A model generated the notes under the pieces. The model searched no databases. It was given only the letters and a program-made list of their open reading frames with translations, and was not told where the DNA came from. The position numbers were made by a program, and so were the translations under genes. A stretch of DNA of 54,138 nt from Candidatus Omnitrophota bacterium (GTDB taxonomy: Bacteria > Omnitrophota > Gorgyraeia > B26-G9), in assembly GCA_018817165.1 (NCBI GenBank), contig JAHITY010000128.1:69161-123298 (forward strand). Reading direction: 5' to 3'. This document shows, one piece after another, positions 16,325-26,598 of the stretch; position 1 is the stretch's first letter; each line of letters opens with the position of its first letter.

Positions 16325-17609
16325 AATACTTGCGGATTGTCGCCAACTTTTTTTTGCCAATGCCGTTTACTTTTATCAGATCATCAATACTTTGATAAGG
16401 GCGTTTGGCAATGATCTTATCAGCCAGAACCTTGCCGATTCCCGGTATTGCCAGCAGCTCTTTTTTAGCACTTGTATTCAAATCAACAAGTCCCAGAGTT
16501 TGGATTGTAGGCTTATTTTTGGCTAGCTCAGCAGCAATAGGCGGTTTCTCTGTTTGTTTAAAATTAAAAGCTTCCGGAGTGAATAGGGCGAAAATCGGCA
16601 AATGATCCGAGTATCCTGATCCGATATGCATGCCTGATCCATTTTTTGCTTTTTGCCATCTGAAAATTTCTCCTTGTTTAAATAAATAATCAGGCGTAAA
16701 GCGGTTAAAAGAATTATCAATATAAGCAATCCCTTTATTATCGTAAAGTCCTGGACTTAAGATTATTGAATCCGGGCTGTCTTTGAATTTAGAATAAGTA
16801 TATGACCATCTTTGGCTTGCGGGTATTTCCATCCATAGATTATAAAGAAAAAGACTGTTTTGCTGTTTGGAAAAAAATTGTTCGCTGACTATTTTTGAGC
16901 CAAGCGTAGTTTTCAGAATATGATTTATACCGGTTAAGCCTTTGCGGTCATTTAATCTCTTTATTTTTTTTATGCTTTCAAATTCATTATAGTTGGAATT
17001 AAAATCACCGATCAGGATAAAATCAGTATTAGCGGCCAGCTGATCAATATCTTTTTTCAGGGCCTTGGCGGATTTAATTCGCAGACTCTCCGGTCCACTT
17101 TTTGATTTCCAGTGATTGATATATACGATTAACGGGTTGTTTTCTAAGTCAATCTGCAGCTTTAAGATATTTCGGGTTTTTCGGTCCGCGATAAATATTT
17201 CTTGGGTTTTAGTAATCGGATATTTAGATAATACAGCGCATTTTACAGTGGTATTTTTGCCTATGGTGATCGCGGAATATTTATATTCTAAATTATTTTC
17301 GCGGAGTTTTGTCTGGAGGGCTTGTAAAGCGCTTTTTGATTCAATTTCCTGCAGGGCAATAATATCAGCGTTTAAATCCTTAAGCACTGTGGTAAGATTA
17401 TTTAGTTTTATGTTAAAAGTTTTTTCATTCCAGTTAAATATATTATTCGGAACATATTCAATATATTCATTTCCTGAGGTCTCCAGATCAAATAAATTCT
17501 CAACATTATAACTGGCGATTTTAAAAGTTTTAGCTTGAGCTAAAGATAGGGGAGCGATAAACAACAATATGACAACTAAAAATACTAATTTATTATTTAA
17601 TTTAAACAT
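16305..17609 (-). CDS. Secreted endonuclease/exonuclease/phosphatase with C-terminal helix-hairpin-helix
   Basis: A 434-residue exported protein. A signal peptide (cleavage near LAQAK) is followed by an EEP domain with the full metal-site set: ASYNVENLF, ALQEIES, NHWKSKSG, LIGDFNSN and SDHLPIFA. After ~350 residues a ComEA-type helix-hairpin-helix domain appears (LVDLNTSAKKELLAIPGIGKVLADKI and VNGIGKKKLATI). EEP enzymes cut nucleic acids or phosphodiesters. A DNA-binding HhH on the same secreted chain suggests an extracellular or periplasmic nuclease that holds DNA. It is the last gene of a minus-strand operon with the HEAT-repeat and lipoprotein genes. Confidence 0.85.
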   Translation of the reverse strand: MFKLNNKLVFLVVILLFIAPLSLAQAKTFKIASYNVENLFDLETSGNEYIEYVPNNIFNWNEKTFNIKLNNLTTVLKDLNADIIALQEIESKSALQALQTKLRENNLEYKYSAITIGKNTTVKCAVLSKYPITKTQEIFIADRKTRNILKLQIDLENNPLIVYINHWKSKSGPESLRIKSAKALKKDIDQLAANTDFILIGDFNSNYNEFESIKKIKRLNDRKGLTGINHILKTTLGSKIVSEQFFSKQQNSLFLYNLWMEIPASQRWSYTYSKFKDSPDSIILSPGLYDNKGIAYIDNSFNRFTPDYLFKQGEIFRWQKAKNGSGMHIGSGYSDHLPIFALFTPEAFNFKQTEKPPIAAELAKNKPTIQTLGLVDLNTSAKKELLAIPGIGKVLADKIIAKRPYQSIDDLIKVNGIGKKKLATIRKYFKIDKQ

Positions 17610-17650
17610 AAATATTATTAAACTAATGGGGTTATTTCATTGAAATTTAA

Positions 17651-18142
17651 TCAGCATAGTCTTAATTGTCTTAAAGCTTCTTTTGCCGAGTCCTTAATGT
17701 TTAGAATTTCTTCAGGATCGTTAATTAATTCAATCAAGGCATTGATCGCTGCTTTGTCCCCGATTTTGGCAAGATTATGAATCGCTGCCCAGCGGACATG
17801 TTGGGACTCATCTTTTAAAGCCGCGCATAAATCAATAACCGCTGATTTATCCTTGATTGCTCCTAAGGCGCTGGCAGCCGCGCCGCGCACGATTTCCTCT
17901 GGGTCTTTTAAAGACTGGATTAAAGCCGGCACACTGCTTTTATCAGATACATTTTTTTGAAAATACTGGGCCGCTGCTTGGCGAACCAAAGCCGGTTTAT
18001 CGTTTAAGAGTATTTCAATAATTTTGGGAATAACTGATTTGTCGCCTAAATCCGTTAATTTATTTATCGCTTGTTTGCGGGTGAGGGGATGAAAGTCTTC
18101 TAAATCAACTAATAATTCTGAAAGAGGATTATCTGGGGTCAT
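17651..18142 (-). CDS. HEAT-repeat protein
   Basis: A 163-residue all-helical protein made of about four to five HEAT/PBS-lyase-like repeats. The recurring pattern is D.S.IP.L...L.D....R..AA..L, for example KSSVPALIQSLKDPEEIVRGA and KSAVIDLCAALKDESQHVR. It has no signal peptide and no catalytic motif, so it is probably a protein-protein scaffold. It starts four bases after the stop of the lipoprotein gene and 41 bases before the nuclease gene, which implies one transcript. AAGG lies ~12 bases before the ATG. A partner cannot be named. Confidence 0.82.
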   Translation of the reverse strand: MTPDNPLSELLVDLEDFHPLTRKQAINKLTDLGDKSVIPKIIEILLNDKPALVRQAAAQYFQKNVSDKSSVPALIQSLKDPEEIVRGAAASALGAIKDKSAVIDLCAALKDESQHVRWAAIHNLAKIGDKAAINALIELINDPEEILNIKDSAKEALRQLRLC

Positions 18143-18146
18143 AGAG

Positions 18147-18689
18147 TTATTGCCTTATTTGTCTTGCCGGAGGTGCTGGAGGCGGAAGATATACTGGTTG
18201 TTGTCTGAGAGTTTGCAATAGCTGCTGAGTTTGTATTTGCATTTGCGTGTTTTGATATAATTGATAAGTGTGGAGAATATCCATAGTTCTTCTGGTTTCT
18301 TCGGCTTTTATCGCTGGATTTTGTTGAGAATTCTGATTTTCCAGAAAACTCATTTCTTCATCGCCATATACTCCGAGAGTCAGCAGTTCTTTAAAAATTT
18401 TATCCGGATCGTCTTCAAGCCATAAATATAACTCTGAATCAACAAAAATCAATACCCACTCTTCGGGTTTGCCGGAAAGCGAATGACCTTTTTTAAAACT
18501 ATACTTCCATAATTCCACAGGATATTTTTTCGGCGTAGTGCCAACCTGAGTTTTTTCTTGCGGATCACCCCAGAGTTCGATAACAGATTTTATTGAAAGG
18601 CTGTTTGTAAGTTGGGGGATTTTGGCTGTGGTTTTACAGCCGCCGAGGAATAGGGCAATGATCATAAAAATAAGGATAAATTTTTTCAT
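18147..18689 (-). CDS. Hypothetical lipoprotein with a Gln-rich tail
   Basis: A 180-residue predicted lipoprotein. The signal peptide ends in lipobox LGGC, with the lipid-carrying Cys at residue 18. Residues ~30-95 (SIKSVIELWGDPQEK...ELWKYSF...VLIFVDSELYLWLED) look like a BamE/SmpA-type small domain. A charged linker and a Gln-rich stretch (YQNTQMQIQTQQLLQTLRQQ) follow, then a Pro-rich end (PPPAPPAR). The Gln/Pro tail may reach into the periplasm or bind a partner. It heads a three-gene minus-strand operon. A consensus promoter sits so close to the ATG that the mRNA may be leaderless. Function is unknown. Confidence 0.68.
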   Translation of the reverse strand: MKKFILIFMIIALFLGGCKTTAKIPQLTNSLSIKSVIELWGDPQEKTQVGTTPKKYPVELWKYSFKKGHSLSGKPEEWVLIFVDSELYLWLEDDPDKIFKELLTLGVYGDEEMSFLENQNSQQNPAIKAEETRRTMDILHTYQLYQNTQMQIQTQQLLQTLRQQPVYLPPPAPPARQIRQ

Positions 18690-18697
18690 ATAGATTT

Positions 18698-18726
18698 AAT
18701 TTAGCATAAAACCAGCTGATTGTCAA
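18698..18726 (-). promoter_or_regulatory. Promoter of the minus-strand lipoprotein operon
   Basis: On the minus strand TTGACA (18726-18721), a 17-base spacer and TAAATT (18703-18698) precede the ATG at 18689. The predicted start falls within a few bases of the ATG, and no ribosome site is visible. The -35 is also one arm of the palindrome TGTCAA-AGAA-TTGACA (18721-18736). Confidence 0.5.
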
Positions 18727-18757
18727 AGAATTGACACAAATATTGCGTGGAACCGAA

Positions 18758-19614
18758 GGACGATCGCTGCGCTAGGACGAACGACGCAAAAGCAGGGAAT
18801 AAATATTTAATTTCTAATTGCACTAATTTCTAAAAATAAAAACGAAAAGCAGGAGCGTTTAAATTTAGGTGTTGTCGCGTTAATTAAGCAAAGGTGAACT
18901 TTGTGAAAGATGATTGGGAAATTTTTAAGCTTTCATCAATTTAGTTAAATACGTGTTGGATTTTTGGGAACCCTTTAGGGCACGAGGACCTGTCTGAGCC
19001 CTTGTAAATCAAGAGAGGCGGCACGCCAACTTTAAAGGGCGAGTTCCGCAAGTGCCGAAAATACGGCACGGATTTGCCGATCTTGCTGTTTTATGGCAAG
19101 AAAATTTATGACTCGCGTAAAATTTGCTGATCATATTGAGTATCGGGGTAGCAGCAATGCGCACGACTCAAGACGCAATGCTGAATAAAAAGATATAAAA
19201 TAAAGTGGCAGAGTTATCGAAAATGTGGTATATTTTAATTAGAGGATAGACGAGCGGTAAGGTACGTTTAAGGTTTGGATTTTGCAATAAGTTCGGAAAT
19301 TTAATTGTAACAACCTCGTCTCTCCTCGTTTTTTTATGCCCAAATTTTATTATTACTTCGAGAGTCGTGAGTATCGCGCATTGCGTATCACGCAAAAAAC
19401 TCCAAACCCTAAACTCTAAATAAATCCAAAATTATAAACCTAAATAAAAATTAAACTTATGTCTTTGTGTCGTTATGACCTTTATAACCTTACAAACTTT
19501 TTAATCGATTTTACTTTTTGGTTTTAGTCATTTGAGTTTATTTAGAGTTTAGAAATTAGTAATTAGAAATTTACTCTCACTTCCTGCTTTTGCGTCCTAG
19601 CGTAGCGATCGTCC
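18758..19614. repeat. ORF-free foldback element with nested inverted repeats
   Basis: This ~0.86-kb block has no credible gene. Its ends are inverted copies. The left GGACGATCGCTGCGCTAGG (from 18758) pairs with the right CCTAGCGTAGCGATCGTCC (ending 19614). CAAAAGCAGG and TTTCTAATT...CTAATTTCTAAA (to 18835) continue the match on the right at 19547-19592, apart from a 7-base insertion. Two further inverted pairs lie inside: 19156-19172 with 19362-19388, and 19241-19254 with 19314-19327. It may be a non-autonomous mobile element (MITE-like) or a decayed insertion. Heptamer-repeat tracts occupy 18807-18834, 19400-19460 and 19524-19575. The rest of the 18690-19771 gap holds only promoter-like and AT-rich sequence. 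Confidence 0.6.
18967..19101. ncRNA. Candidate structured RNA segment inside the foldback element
   Basis: Several nested pairings are visible. GGAACCCTTTA (18967-18977) pairs with TAAAGGG (19033-19039) plus TTCC (19044-19047). Inside this stem are GGGC/GCCC (18978-18981, 18998-19001) and GGCG-gca-CGCC (19017-19027). Two more hairpins follow: GTGCCG/CGGCAC (19052-19069) and TCTTGC/GCAAGA (19081-19101). The pattern suggests a multi-stem RNA, but it matches no family I recognise, and DNA-level repeats could explain it. Confidence 0.3.
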
Positions 19615-19771
19615 ATCTGTCCTCCATAGCCTTGCGTCCTTCGTCTCTCGTCATTCGGTTTTCTGTCTCTGCTTTTTCCCCATTGCTAGACCGCATAGTT
19701 TGTGCTAGTATATTATTTAAGTTTAACAATGATAAACCAGCCTTTTATCTGCTATATTTAGAGTGAGAATT

Positions 19772-22597
19772 ATGGACAAACAATCAATTATTATCAAAGG
19801 GGCCAAAGAACATAATTTAAAGTCCCTTGATTTAGAACTGCCGCGGAATAAACTGATAGTAATTACTGGTTTATCCGGCTCCGGCAAATCTTCATTGGCC
19901 TTTGACACAATATATGCCGAGGGTCAGCGGAGATATGTGGAAAGCCTTTCGGCTTATGCCCGTCAATTTCTTGAACAATTACACAAACCCGATGTGGAAT
20001 ATATCGAAGGCCTTTCTCCGGCAATTGCCATTGAACAAAGAGTGGCGGGAGCTAATCCGCGTTCCACAGTCGCCACTCAGACGGAAATCTATGATTATTT
20101 AAGATTATTATTTGCCCGAGTCGGTATTGCCTATTGTTATCGCTGTAATCGAAAAATAACCCAACAATCTGTTCAACAAATAGTTACTCAGATAATGCAA
20201 TTGCCACAAGGCTCTAAGCTGTATGTGCTGGCGCCTTTAGTCCGGGGCAGAAAAGGCGAATACCGCAAAATATTTGAGGAAGTGGCTAAATCCGGTTTTG
20301 TCAGAGTGCGGGTAGACAAAGAAATTTATGATCTAAACGAACCGATTAATCTTGAAAAGAAAAAAACTCATAGCATCGAAGTTGTGGTCGATAGATTGAT
20401 CTTAAATCCGGATATTAAAAAAAGACTTACCGATTCAATAGAAACAGCATTAAAAGTCGGTAAAAGCACAATGTTGCTGGCAATTGAAGGTAAAGACGCA
20501 AAATTAGAAGAAATGATCTTTAGCGAAGTCTATGCTTGTACGCATTGCGGAATAAATTATGAAGAATTTCAGCCGAGAATGTTTTCCTTTAATAGTCCTT
20601 ATGGTGCTTGCGCTGCTTGCGGGGGTTTGGGAACAAAAGTAGAAATAGATGAAGATCTGGTGGTTCCGGAGCCAACCCGCACGCTCAGAGAAGGCGCGCT
20701 TGAACCCTGGCGCAGAGGCGGTAAGGGTTATATCATGTATTATCGCAGCTTGCTGTATGAATGCGCGGCAAAAGTTGGTTTTAGTTTGGATGTTTCCTTT
20801 AATAAATTAAGCAAAAATATTCAAAAATTAATTTTATACGGAGATGAAAAAATAAATGTCTGGGGCAAACCTTTTGAAGGGATTATTCCTAATCTTGAGC
20901 GATTATTTAAAACCACAGATAGTGAATTTCGAAAAGAAGAAATAAATAAATACATGAGCAATCTGCCTTGTCCCAGCTGTAATGGAGCAAGATTAAAGCC
21001 GGAAAGTCTGGCAGTGAAAGTAGGCGACCTTTCAATCCATGCGATTACTAGCCTGTCGATTGTTAATGCCGCGAAATTTTTTCGCGAATTGAAACTCGAT
21101 GAAAAACAAAAACATATTGCGCATCAGATTTTAAAAGAAATCAGGCAGCGGATTGATTTTATGGAAAATGTCGGCTTAGGTTATCTTAGCCTTGATCGGC
21201 AAAGCAGCACCTTGTCCGGAGGAGAGGCCCAGAGAATTCGTTTGGCAACTCAGATCGGATCGCGTTTGCGGGGAGTTATCTATGTATTAGATGAACCGAG
21301 CATTGGTCTGCATCAGCGGGATAATGATAAACTGCTGGATACATTAAAAGTATTAAGGGATATTGGCAATACCTTGATCGTGGTTGAACATGATGAGGCG
21401 ACAATCAAACAAGCTGATTATATCGTTGATCTTGGTCCGGGGGCCGGTAAACAGGGCGGGTATATTGTCGCCCAGGGAACATTAGCCGATATTCTTAAAT
21501 CCAAAGATTCGCTGACTGCTCAGTATATAAACGGAGACTTCAAGATCCTGCCTGACTATCTGCGGGCGAAAAAACCAGCAGATAAGAAAATCAAAGCCAA
21601 AAAAATTGAAATAATCGGCGCTAAAGAGCATAATCTTAAAAATATTAATGTGAGTATTCCTTTGGGAAAATTTGTTTGTATCACCGGAGTTTCCGGCTCC
21701 GGCAAATCAACTTTGATCGATGATATCCTTTATCGCGGCTTGGCTAAGAAATTATATTTTTCCAAAGAAAAACCGGGATTGCACAAAACAATCAAAGGCA
21801 TTGAGAATATCGATAAAGTAATTGTCATTGATCAATCGCCAATTGGGAGAACTCCTAGATCAAATCCGGCAACCTATACTAATTTATTTTCTCCGATCCG
21901 CGATTTTTTTTCCCAAATGCCGGAAGCCAAGATCAGAGGATATAAGCCGGGGAGATTCAGCTTTAATGTTAAAGGCGGCCGCTGTGAATCTTGTCAGGGC
22001 GATGGAATTAAAAAAATAGAAATGCATTTTCTTTCGGATGTTTATGTGCAGTGCGAGGTCTGCAAAGGCAAACGTTATAATGAGCAGACCTTAGAAGTTA
22101 AATATAAAGGTAAGACAATCTCCGATGTTTTGGAAATGACAGTTTCCGATGCGCTGCAGTTTTTCACTGCCAATTCGCGAGTTACTGCAAAACTTCAGAT
22201 TTTAAATGATGTAGGCTTGGGTTATATTCAGCTCGGACAGGCAGCGACAACCCTTTCCGGAGGGGAAGCCCAAAGAGTAAAGCTTTCTACTGAACTGGCG
22301 AAAAAAGCAACCGGGAGAACTTTGTATATCCTCGATGAGCCGACCACCGGACTACATTTTGCTGATATTGATAAACTGTTAAAAGTCTTGCACACTTTAG
22401 TTGGTTATGGTAACACAGTATTAGTGATTGAGCATAATCTTGATGTGATCAGAACCGCTGATCATATTATTGATTTAGGGCCTGAAGGCGGCGATAATGG
22501 AGGGCAGGTAATTGCTGTAGGCACTCCGCAACAAATAATGAATAATAAAAAATCATATACAGGTAGATATTTAAAACAACATTTAATGCAACATTAG
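19772..22597 (+). CDS. uvrA: Excinuclease ABC subunit A
   Basis: A 941-residue UvrA, full length for the family. The first ABC module has Walker [15 protein letters not shown] and signature [18 protein letters not shown]. The second has [14 protein letters not shown] and [17 protein letters not shown]. The zinc motifs [19 protein letters not shown] and [21 protein letters not shown] are complete. UvrA dimers scan DNA for bulky lesions and load UvrB in nucleotide excision repair. A GTG three codons upstream is in frame, but the ATG at 19772 gives the normal family start [16 protein letters not shown]. The gene is followed after 12 bp by the large TPR gene, so they may share a transcript without being functionally linked. 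Confidence 0.97.
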   Translation: MDKQSIIIKGAKEHNLKSLDLELPRNKLIVITGLSGSGKSSLAFDTIYAEGQRRYVESLSAYARQFLEQLHKPDVEYIEGLSPAIAIEQRVAGANPRSTVATQTEIYDYLRLLFARVGIAYCYRCNRKITQQSVQQIVTQIMQLPQGSKLYVLAPLVRGRKGEYRKIFEEVAKSGFVRVRVDKEIYDLNEPINLEKKKTHSIEVVVDRLILNPDIKKRLTDSIETALKVGKSTMLLAIEGKDAKLEEMIFSEVYACTHCGINYEEFQPRMFSFNSPYGACAACGGLGTKVEIDEDLVVPEPTRTLREGALEPWRRGGKGYIMYYRSLLYECAAKVGFSLDVSFNKLSKNIQKLILYGDEKINVWGKPFEGIIPNLERLFKTTDSEFRKEEINKYMSNLPCPSCNGARLKPESLAVKVGDLSIHAITSLSIVNAAKFFRELKLDEKQKHIAHQILKEIRQRIDFMENVGLGYLSLDRQSSTLSGGEAQRIRLATQIGSRLRGVIYVLDEPSIGLHQRDNDKLLDTLKVLRDIGNTLIVVEHDEATIKQADYIVDLGPGAGKQGGYIVAQGTLADILKSKDSLTAQYINGDFKILPDYLRAKKPADKKIKAKKIEIIGAKEHNLKNINVSIPLGKFVCITGVSGSGKSTLIDDILYRGLAKKLYFSKEKPGLHKTIKGIENIDKVIVIDQSPIGRTPRSNPATYTNLFSPIRDFFSQMPEAKIRGYKPGRFSFNVKGGRCESCQGDGIKKIEMHFLSDVYVQCEVCKGKRYNEQTLEVKYKGKTISDVLEMTVSDALQFFTANSRVTAKLQILNDVGLGYIQLGQAATTLSGGEAQRVKLSTELAKKATGRTLYILDEPTTGLHFADIDKLLKVLHTLVGYGNTVLVIEHNLDVIRTADHIIDLGPEGGDNGGQVIAVGTPQQIMNNKKSYTGRYLKQHLMQH

Positions 22598-22609
22598 AGA
22601 TAAATAATA

Positions 22610-25099
22610 ATGTTTAATAATAAATTTTTAAAAGTAATCATAGTTTTCCTGCTGAGCCTTATGGTTTTAAAGTGCGGGATTGTCTTTGCTGAAGATAATG
22701 AATTTAAAGATCTTTTTTTATCTAAGCAAGTATTCAAAGATGGGTTTTATGATAGCGCGATCAGGCAGCTCCAGCAGTTTAAAAAAGACTATCCCGACAG
22801 TAAAAGAATGTTTGAGGTAGAATTCCTGATTGCCCGCTGTTATTTAAAACAAGGGCATTTATACAAAGCTTCCTCAGCTTTTGAAGAACTGCTTAAGAAA
22901 AGTAAAGAATCAGCTCCGGATAAAACTGATGAAATCATGTTTTGGAGCGGGGAGACCTATTTTAAGGGTAAAGATTATAAACGCGCTCGAGTATTTTACC
23001 AGAAAATAGTTGATGAATTTTCTCAGTCTCATTTTGCCAGCTATGCCAGCTATAATAGCGCCTGGGCATCATATGAATTAAAAGATTTTTCGCAGGCAAA
23101 AAATGAGTTCGAATATTTTATAAATAAATTCCCGAATCATGAGTATGTTCCGGAAGCGCAGTTTAAAATCGGAGAAATTTTATTTGAATCAAACCAGCAT
23201 GCTCAGGCGCAGACCTTTCTTTTGGTTTATTTAAAAAAACAGCCCAAACCGGAAAATTTGGCCAGGGCGCATTGTTTGCTTGGAGAAATTTTTTACCGCA
23301 TGGGTAATTATTCCCAAGCCATAGAACACTATAAGGTTTCTTTGGAAAAAGGTCCGAGTTCAAATTATGCTCCATATGCTCGTTACGGAATCGGCTGGGC
23401 GTATTTTGACTTAGGGGATTATAAACAAAGCTTAAAGGCTTTTGAAGATTTTCTTGAGTTTTTTTCCGCGCATAAATTAGCGGAAATAGTTTATCTCCAG
23501 GCCGGGGAATCCAATCGAAAATTAGAGCAGTATGATAAAGCTTTAGAGCTTTATGACGAGATGATAAAGAAATTCCCCAATGGAAAATTGGCTGCTCGGG
23601 CTCTTTTCGCCAAGGCTAAAACATTTAGTGATTTGAACCGGACAGATCAGGCAATAAGTTGTTATCAAAGCCTGGTTAAACAATTCCCGCAGAATCAGCT
23701 TATTGCGGAAGTGCACTATAACTTAGGAATTTTATATCTTAAAAAACTTAATGATAAAAGCAGCGCTTTAAAAGAATTAAAGCTAGTTATCCAACTAACA
23801 AATGATCCTAAAATTAAAGTTAATGCTTTGAGCAAAATCGCGGATATCTATTTAGAGTCCGGAGATGTTGAATTAGCGCAAAAGGGATACGATAAGATCC
23901 TAATCGATTTCGCGGACAGTCCTTACGCTGATTACGCGCAATATCAATTAGGCATAAGTTTTTTAAAACAAGGCAGATTAGACGCGGCAATATTAGCGTT
24001 TAACAATGTTATAAATAACTTTCCGCAAAGCGCATCACTAGCCCCGGCAAGATATCAATTAGGAATAGCTTATTTTAAAAAAGGAAATTACTCAGTCGCG
24101 ATCAGAGAACTTAATTCGACAATTGAAAAATATCCAGATGGAGAATTCAAAGAACAAGCCCAATTTCATGTAGCGACCGCATTTTACAATCTGAAAAAAT
24201 TCGATGACGCGATTGCAATGTACAATCAGATCATAAAAACTACCAAGGACAAAGAGCTGCTCTGGCGATGTCTGCATCAGAGGGCATGGGCTTATTATAA
24301 TAGCGGCAAAGAAAAAGAAGCAGTAAACGCGTTTATTGAATTTATCGCCAAGTGCCCGGAAGCTCCGATTATCAGTGATACCCAGTTTTGGTTGGGAAAG
24401 TATTATCAGCAGAACGAACAATATAATAAGGCTAGAGAATACTTTAATTTAATTACAAAAAGCAATATTGATCAAAACGATTTAAAAGACGATGCTTTGT
24501 TTCAAACCGGTATTTGCTTTTTAAAATCCGATAATAAAGATCTTGCCCTGGAGCAATTTAATCTGCTTAAACATGACTTTCCGGACAGTGATCTTACTGC
24601 CGAGGCGATGCTGAAAATCGTCGAGATCCTGACTGAACAGGGAAAAATTGAAAAAGCAGAGTTAGAGTTAAAACAAATGATTAAAAACTATGCCGGGTCA
24701 TTGTATGAAAACATTGCTTATCAAAAACTAGCGGATATTGAACAAAAAGAAGGTGAATATAAAAAAGCTTTATCTTATTTAGGCAAAGCATTGCAGTCGA
24801 AAGAGGCTGTTAGTGAATTTAAAGCCCAGCTGCAGTTTCAAATCGCTACGATAAGTGAAAAGATGGAAGATTATGATCAGGCCATTGATGAATATTTAAA
24901 AGTTATTTATTTATATCCGAATTTAGAACAATGGGTTGGTCAGGCATATTTGAAAATTGGAGAAATATTTGAGTTTAAAAAAGACTATGAAAAAGCTCAA
25001 GACGCTTACAATAAAATCATAATAGGAAATTTACCCAAACAAGAAATAGCTAAAGAGAGGCTGCAATGGATCAAAGCAAATGTAAATACAGCAGATTAA
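22610..25099 (+). CDS. Large exported TPR protein
   Basis: An 829-residue protein with an N-terminal signal/anchor (residues ~8-26, ending near VFAED). Behind it are about 18-20 tetratricopeptide or YbgF/BamD-like repeats (for example YPDSKRMFEVEFLIARCYLK, YAPYARYGIGWAYFDLGDYK). The repeats fill the whole chain, so it is a periplasmic solenoid scaffold. The next gene, a TonB-receptor-like barrel, overlaps its 3' end by 34 bases in another frame, and ExbB/ExbD/TonB follow. This order suggests that the TPR protein serves an outer-membrane import or assembly complex, analogous in layout to YbgF beside Tol-Pal. No enzymatic motif is visible. Confidence 0.85.
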   Translation: MFNNKFLKVIIVFLLSLMVLKCGIVFAEDNEFKDLFLSKQVFKDGFYDSAIRQLQQFKKDYPDSKRMFEVEFLIARCYLKQGHLYKASSAFEELLKKSKESAPDKTDEIMFWSGETYFKGKDYKRARVFYQKIVDEFSQSHFASYASYNSAWASYELKDFSQAKNEFEYFINKFPNHEYVPEAQFKIGEILFESNQHAQAQTFLLVYLKKQPKPENLARAHCLLGEIFYRMGNYSQAIEHYKVSLEKGPSSNYAPYARYGIGWAYFDLGDYKQSLKAFEDFLEFFSAHKLAEIVYLQAGESNRKLEQYDKALELYDEMIKKFPNGKLAARALFAKAKTFSDLNRTDQAISCYQSLVKQFPQNQLIAEVHYNLGILYLKKLNDKSSALKELKLVIQLTNDPKIKVNALSKIADIYLESGDVELAQKGYDKILIDFADSPYADYAQYQLGISFLKQGRLDAAILAFNNVINNFPQSASLAPARYQLGIAYFKKGNYSVAIRELNSTIEKYPDGEFKEQAQFHVATAFYNLKKFDDAIAMYNQIIKTTKDKELLWRCLHQRAWAYYNSGKEKEAVNAFIEFIAKCPEAPIISDTQFWLGKYYQQNEQYNKAREYFNLITKSNIDQNDLKDDALFQTGICFLKSDNKDLALEQFNLLKHDFPDSDLTAEAMLKIVEILTEQGKIEKAELELKQMIKNYAGSLYENIAYQKLADIEQKEGEYKKALSYLGKALQSKEAVSEFKAQLQFQIATISEKMEDYDQAIDEYLKVIYLYPNLEQWVGQAYLKIGEIFEFKKDYEKAQDAYNKIIIGNLPKQEIAKERLQWIKANVNTAD

Positions 25100-26598
25100 T
25101 TATTATTATTAGCTGTTTATTATGCGTTTCCCAATGCTTTGCTGAGGAATTGGAAAAACCATTAGTCAAGCTGCCGCAGGTAAATATCACCGGGCAGGAA
25201 GATATCGATTATCCTTTTGGAAACAGCGGGATCATATCTGCTGAGCTAGTAGCACAGTCAACTTTGAATGAATCACCCAAGCAAGATGAGGCGCAGGGTT
25301 TTTTTAACAGCTCTTACGGCAGCTTTGATTCTAAGCTATTTGAATTTGAACATTCGATAAAGTCAGAAAAATTTTACTACAATGCCTACATGAAAGTCAT
25401 GGACAATGGCGGGGATAGAGACAATTCCCAGTTTACTGCTTATACGCCTAGCTTTAGATTAGGGATCCCTTTTTATCAAGAAAATGAGCTGGTGTTTGAC
25501 TTTGATTATTTTGATAAGAAAATGGGCTTGCCCGGCAAGACAACAATGCCCACCTTAAACGCGGAAAGAAGAAACAGTGATATCCTTTCTTCTTTCAGCT
25601 TGATCCACAAACAAGATGACGCGAGTTTAAAATTTACGCCCTACTATGGTCAGTCGATATTCAATGATGATCTAGCGCGGGAAGATTTTAAAAATAAAAT
25701 TTCTGGTTTTAAATTAGAACTAGCAAATGAATCGCTGATTTTTGATATCAATGCTTATCAGAATAAATTGATAAATCATTACAAAGCAGCAACAGGGAGC
25801 GCTGATATTAAAACCAATTCAATTGATTTAACTGATCAATGGAGAACAATCCTTGGGATAGACCTTTTTGCCCAGGAGGAGTTTGGCCAAAGACAGTCGC
25901 CATTTATCGAGCTGGTTTATGAGGCAAATGAGGATTGCCTGCATAAATTCACAATCAGCCGCAAATATTCCCCGATCTTGTTTAATCAAACATATCTGGA
26001 AGATAATTATATTGAAGTTAATCCCGAGTTAATGCGTCCGGTGCGAAGCTCGGAGATTGCCTATAATCTGGACAAACACATAAGCACTCAATGGCGAGCA
26101 AATGTTTTGATCTATTATCGCCAGGATCGAAATTACTGGTTATTAACTGACAATGATAATGATGGGTTTTATGCTCCCTTAGGTATTGACCAGGTAAATG
26201 TTAAAGGAATAAATCTGTCTACAGAATATAATTGGAGTGAAGAATTTAATTATTTTTTAAGTTTAGATATAAGAAAAATAAGAAGCAAAGATTCAGATTA
26301 TGAATTTATTCCCTTTGAGCCAAAACAAAAAATATCAGTGGGATTGACCTACCAAATGACCGAAAAAACTAAGATTGATTTTGTCGGTGATTACTTGGGC
26401 AGAAGATATTATTCCGGAAACTCAAAAGAGAGCTCAAGCGGGAATTTTCTTTTAGGCTCAAAGCTTACTTACAACCTGAAAGATTCCTTGACATTTTTTG
26501 CTTTAGTTGATAATTTATTAAATGACCACTACGAAATAGTTAGAGGATATCCTAGTCAGAGCAGAAGTATATTATCTGGAATAACGCTCAGATTTTAA
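25066..26598 (+). CDS. Short TonB-dependent-receptor-like outer-membrane barrel
   Basis: A 510-residue exported beta-barrel. A signal peptide (to ~FAEE) precedes a short segment LPQVNITGQED that could act as a TonB box. Many amphipathic strands then end in the receptor-type C-terminus SGITLRF. Typical TonB-dependent receptors have 600-900 residues with a ~130-residue plug. Here fewer than ~70 residues separate the signal from the first barrel-like strands, so a full plug appears absent or strongly reduced. The neighbours ExbB, ExbD and TonB still argue for energised transport. The start ATG lies inside the TPR gene, 34 bases before its stop, which suggests translational coupling. The substrate is unknown. 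Confidence 0.75.
   Translation: MDQSKCKYSRLIIIISCLLCVSQCFAEELEKPLVKLPQVNITGQEDIDYPFGNSGIISAELVAQSTLNESPKQDEAQGFFNSSYGSFDSKLFEFEHSIKSEKFYYNAYMKVMDNGGDRDNSQFTAYTPSFRLGIPFYQENELVFDFDYFDKKMGLPGKTTMPTLNAERRNSDILSSFSLIHKQDDASLKFTPYYGQSIFNDDLAREDFKNKISGFKLELANESLIFDINAYQNKLINHYKAATGSADIKTNSIDLTDQWRTILGIDLFAQEEFGQRQSPFIELVYEANEDCLHKFTISRKYSPILFNQTYLEDNYIEVNPELMRPVRSSEIAYNLDKHISTQWRANVLIYYRQDRNYWLLTDNDNDGFYAPLGIDQVNVKGINLSTEYNWSEEFNYFLSLDIRKIRSKDSDYEFIPFEPKQKISVGLTYQMTEKTKIDFVGDYLGRRYYSGNSKESSSGNFLLGSKLTYNLKDSLTFFALVDNLLNDHYEIVRGYPSQSRSILSGITLRF

Noticed and set aside
19168-19395. A 75-codon minus-strand ORF in the foldback element
   Set aside because: Its sequence has no domain or conserved pattern, it lies within inverted repeats, and it has no clear ribosome site.
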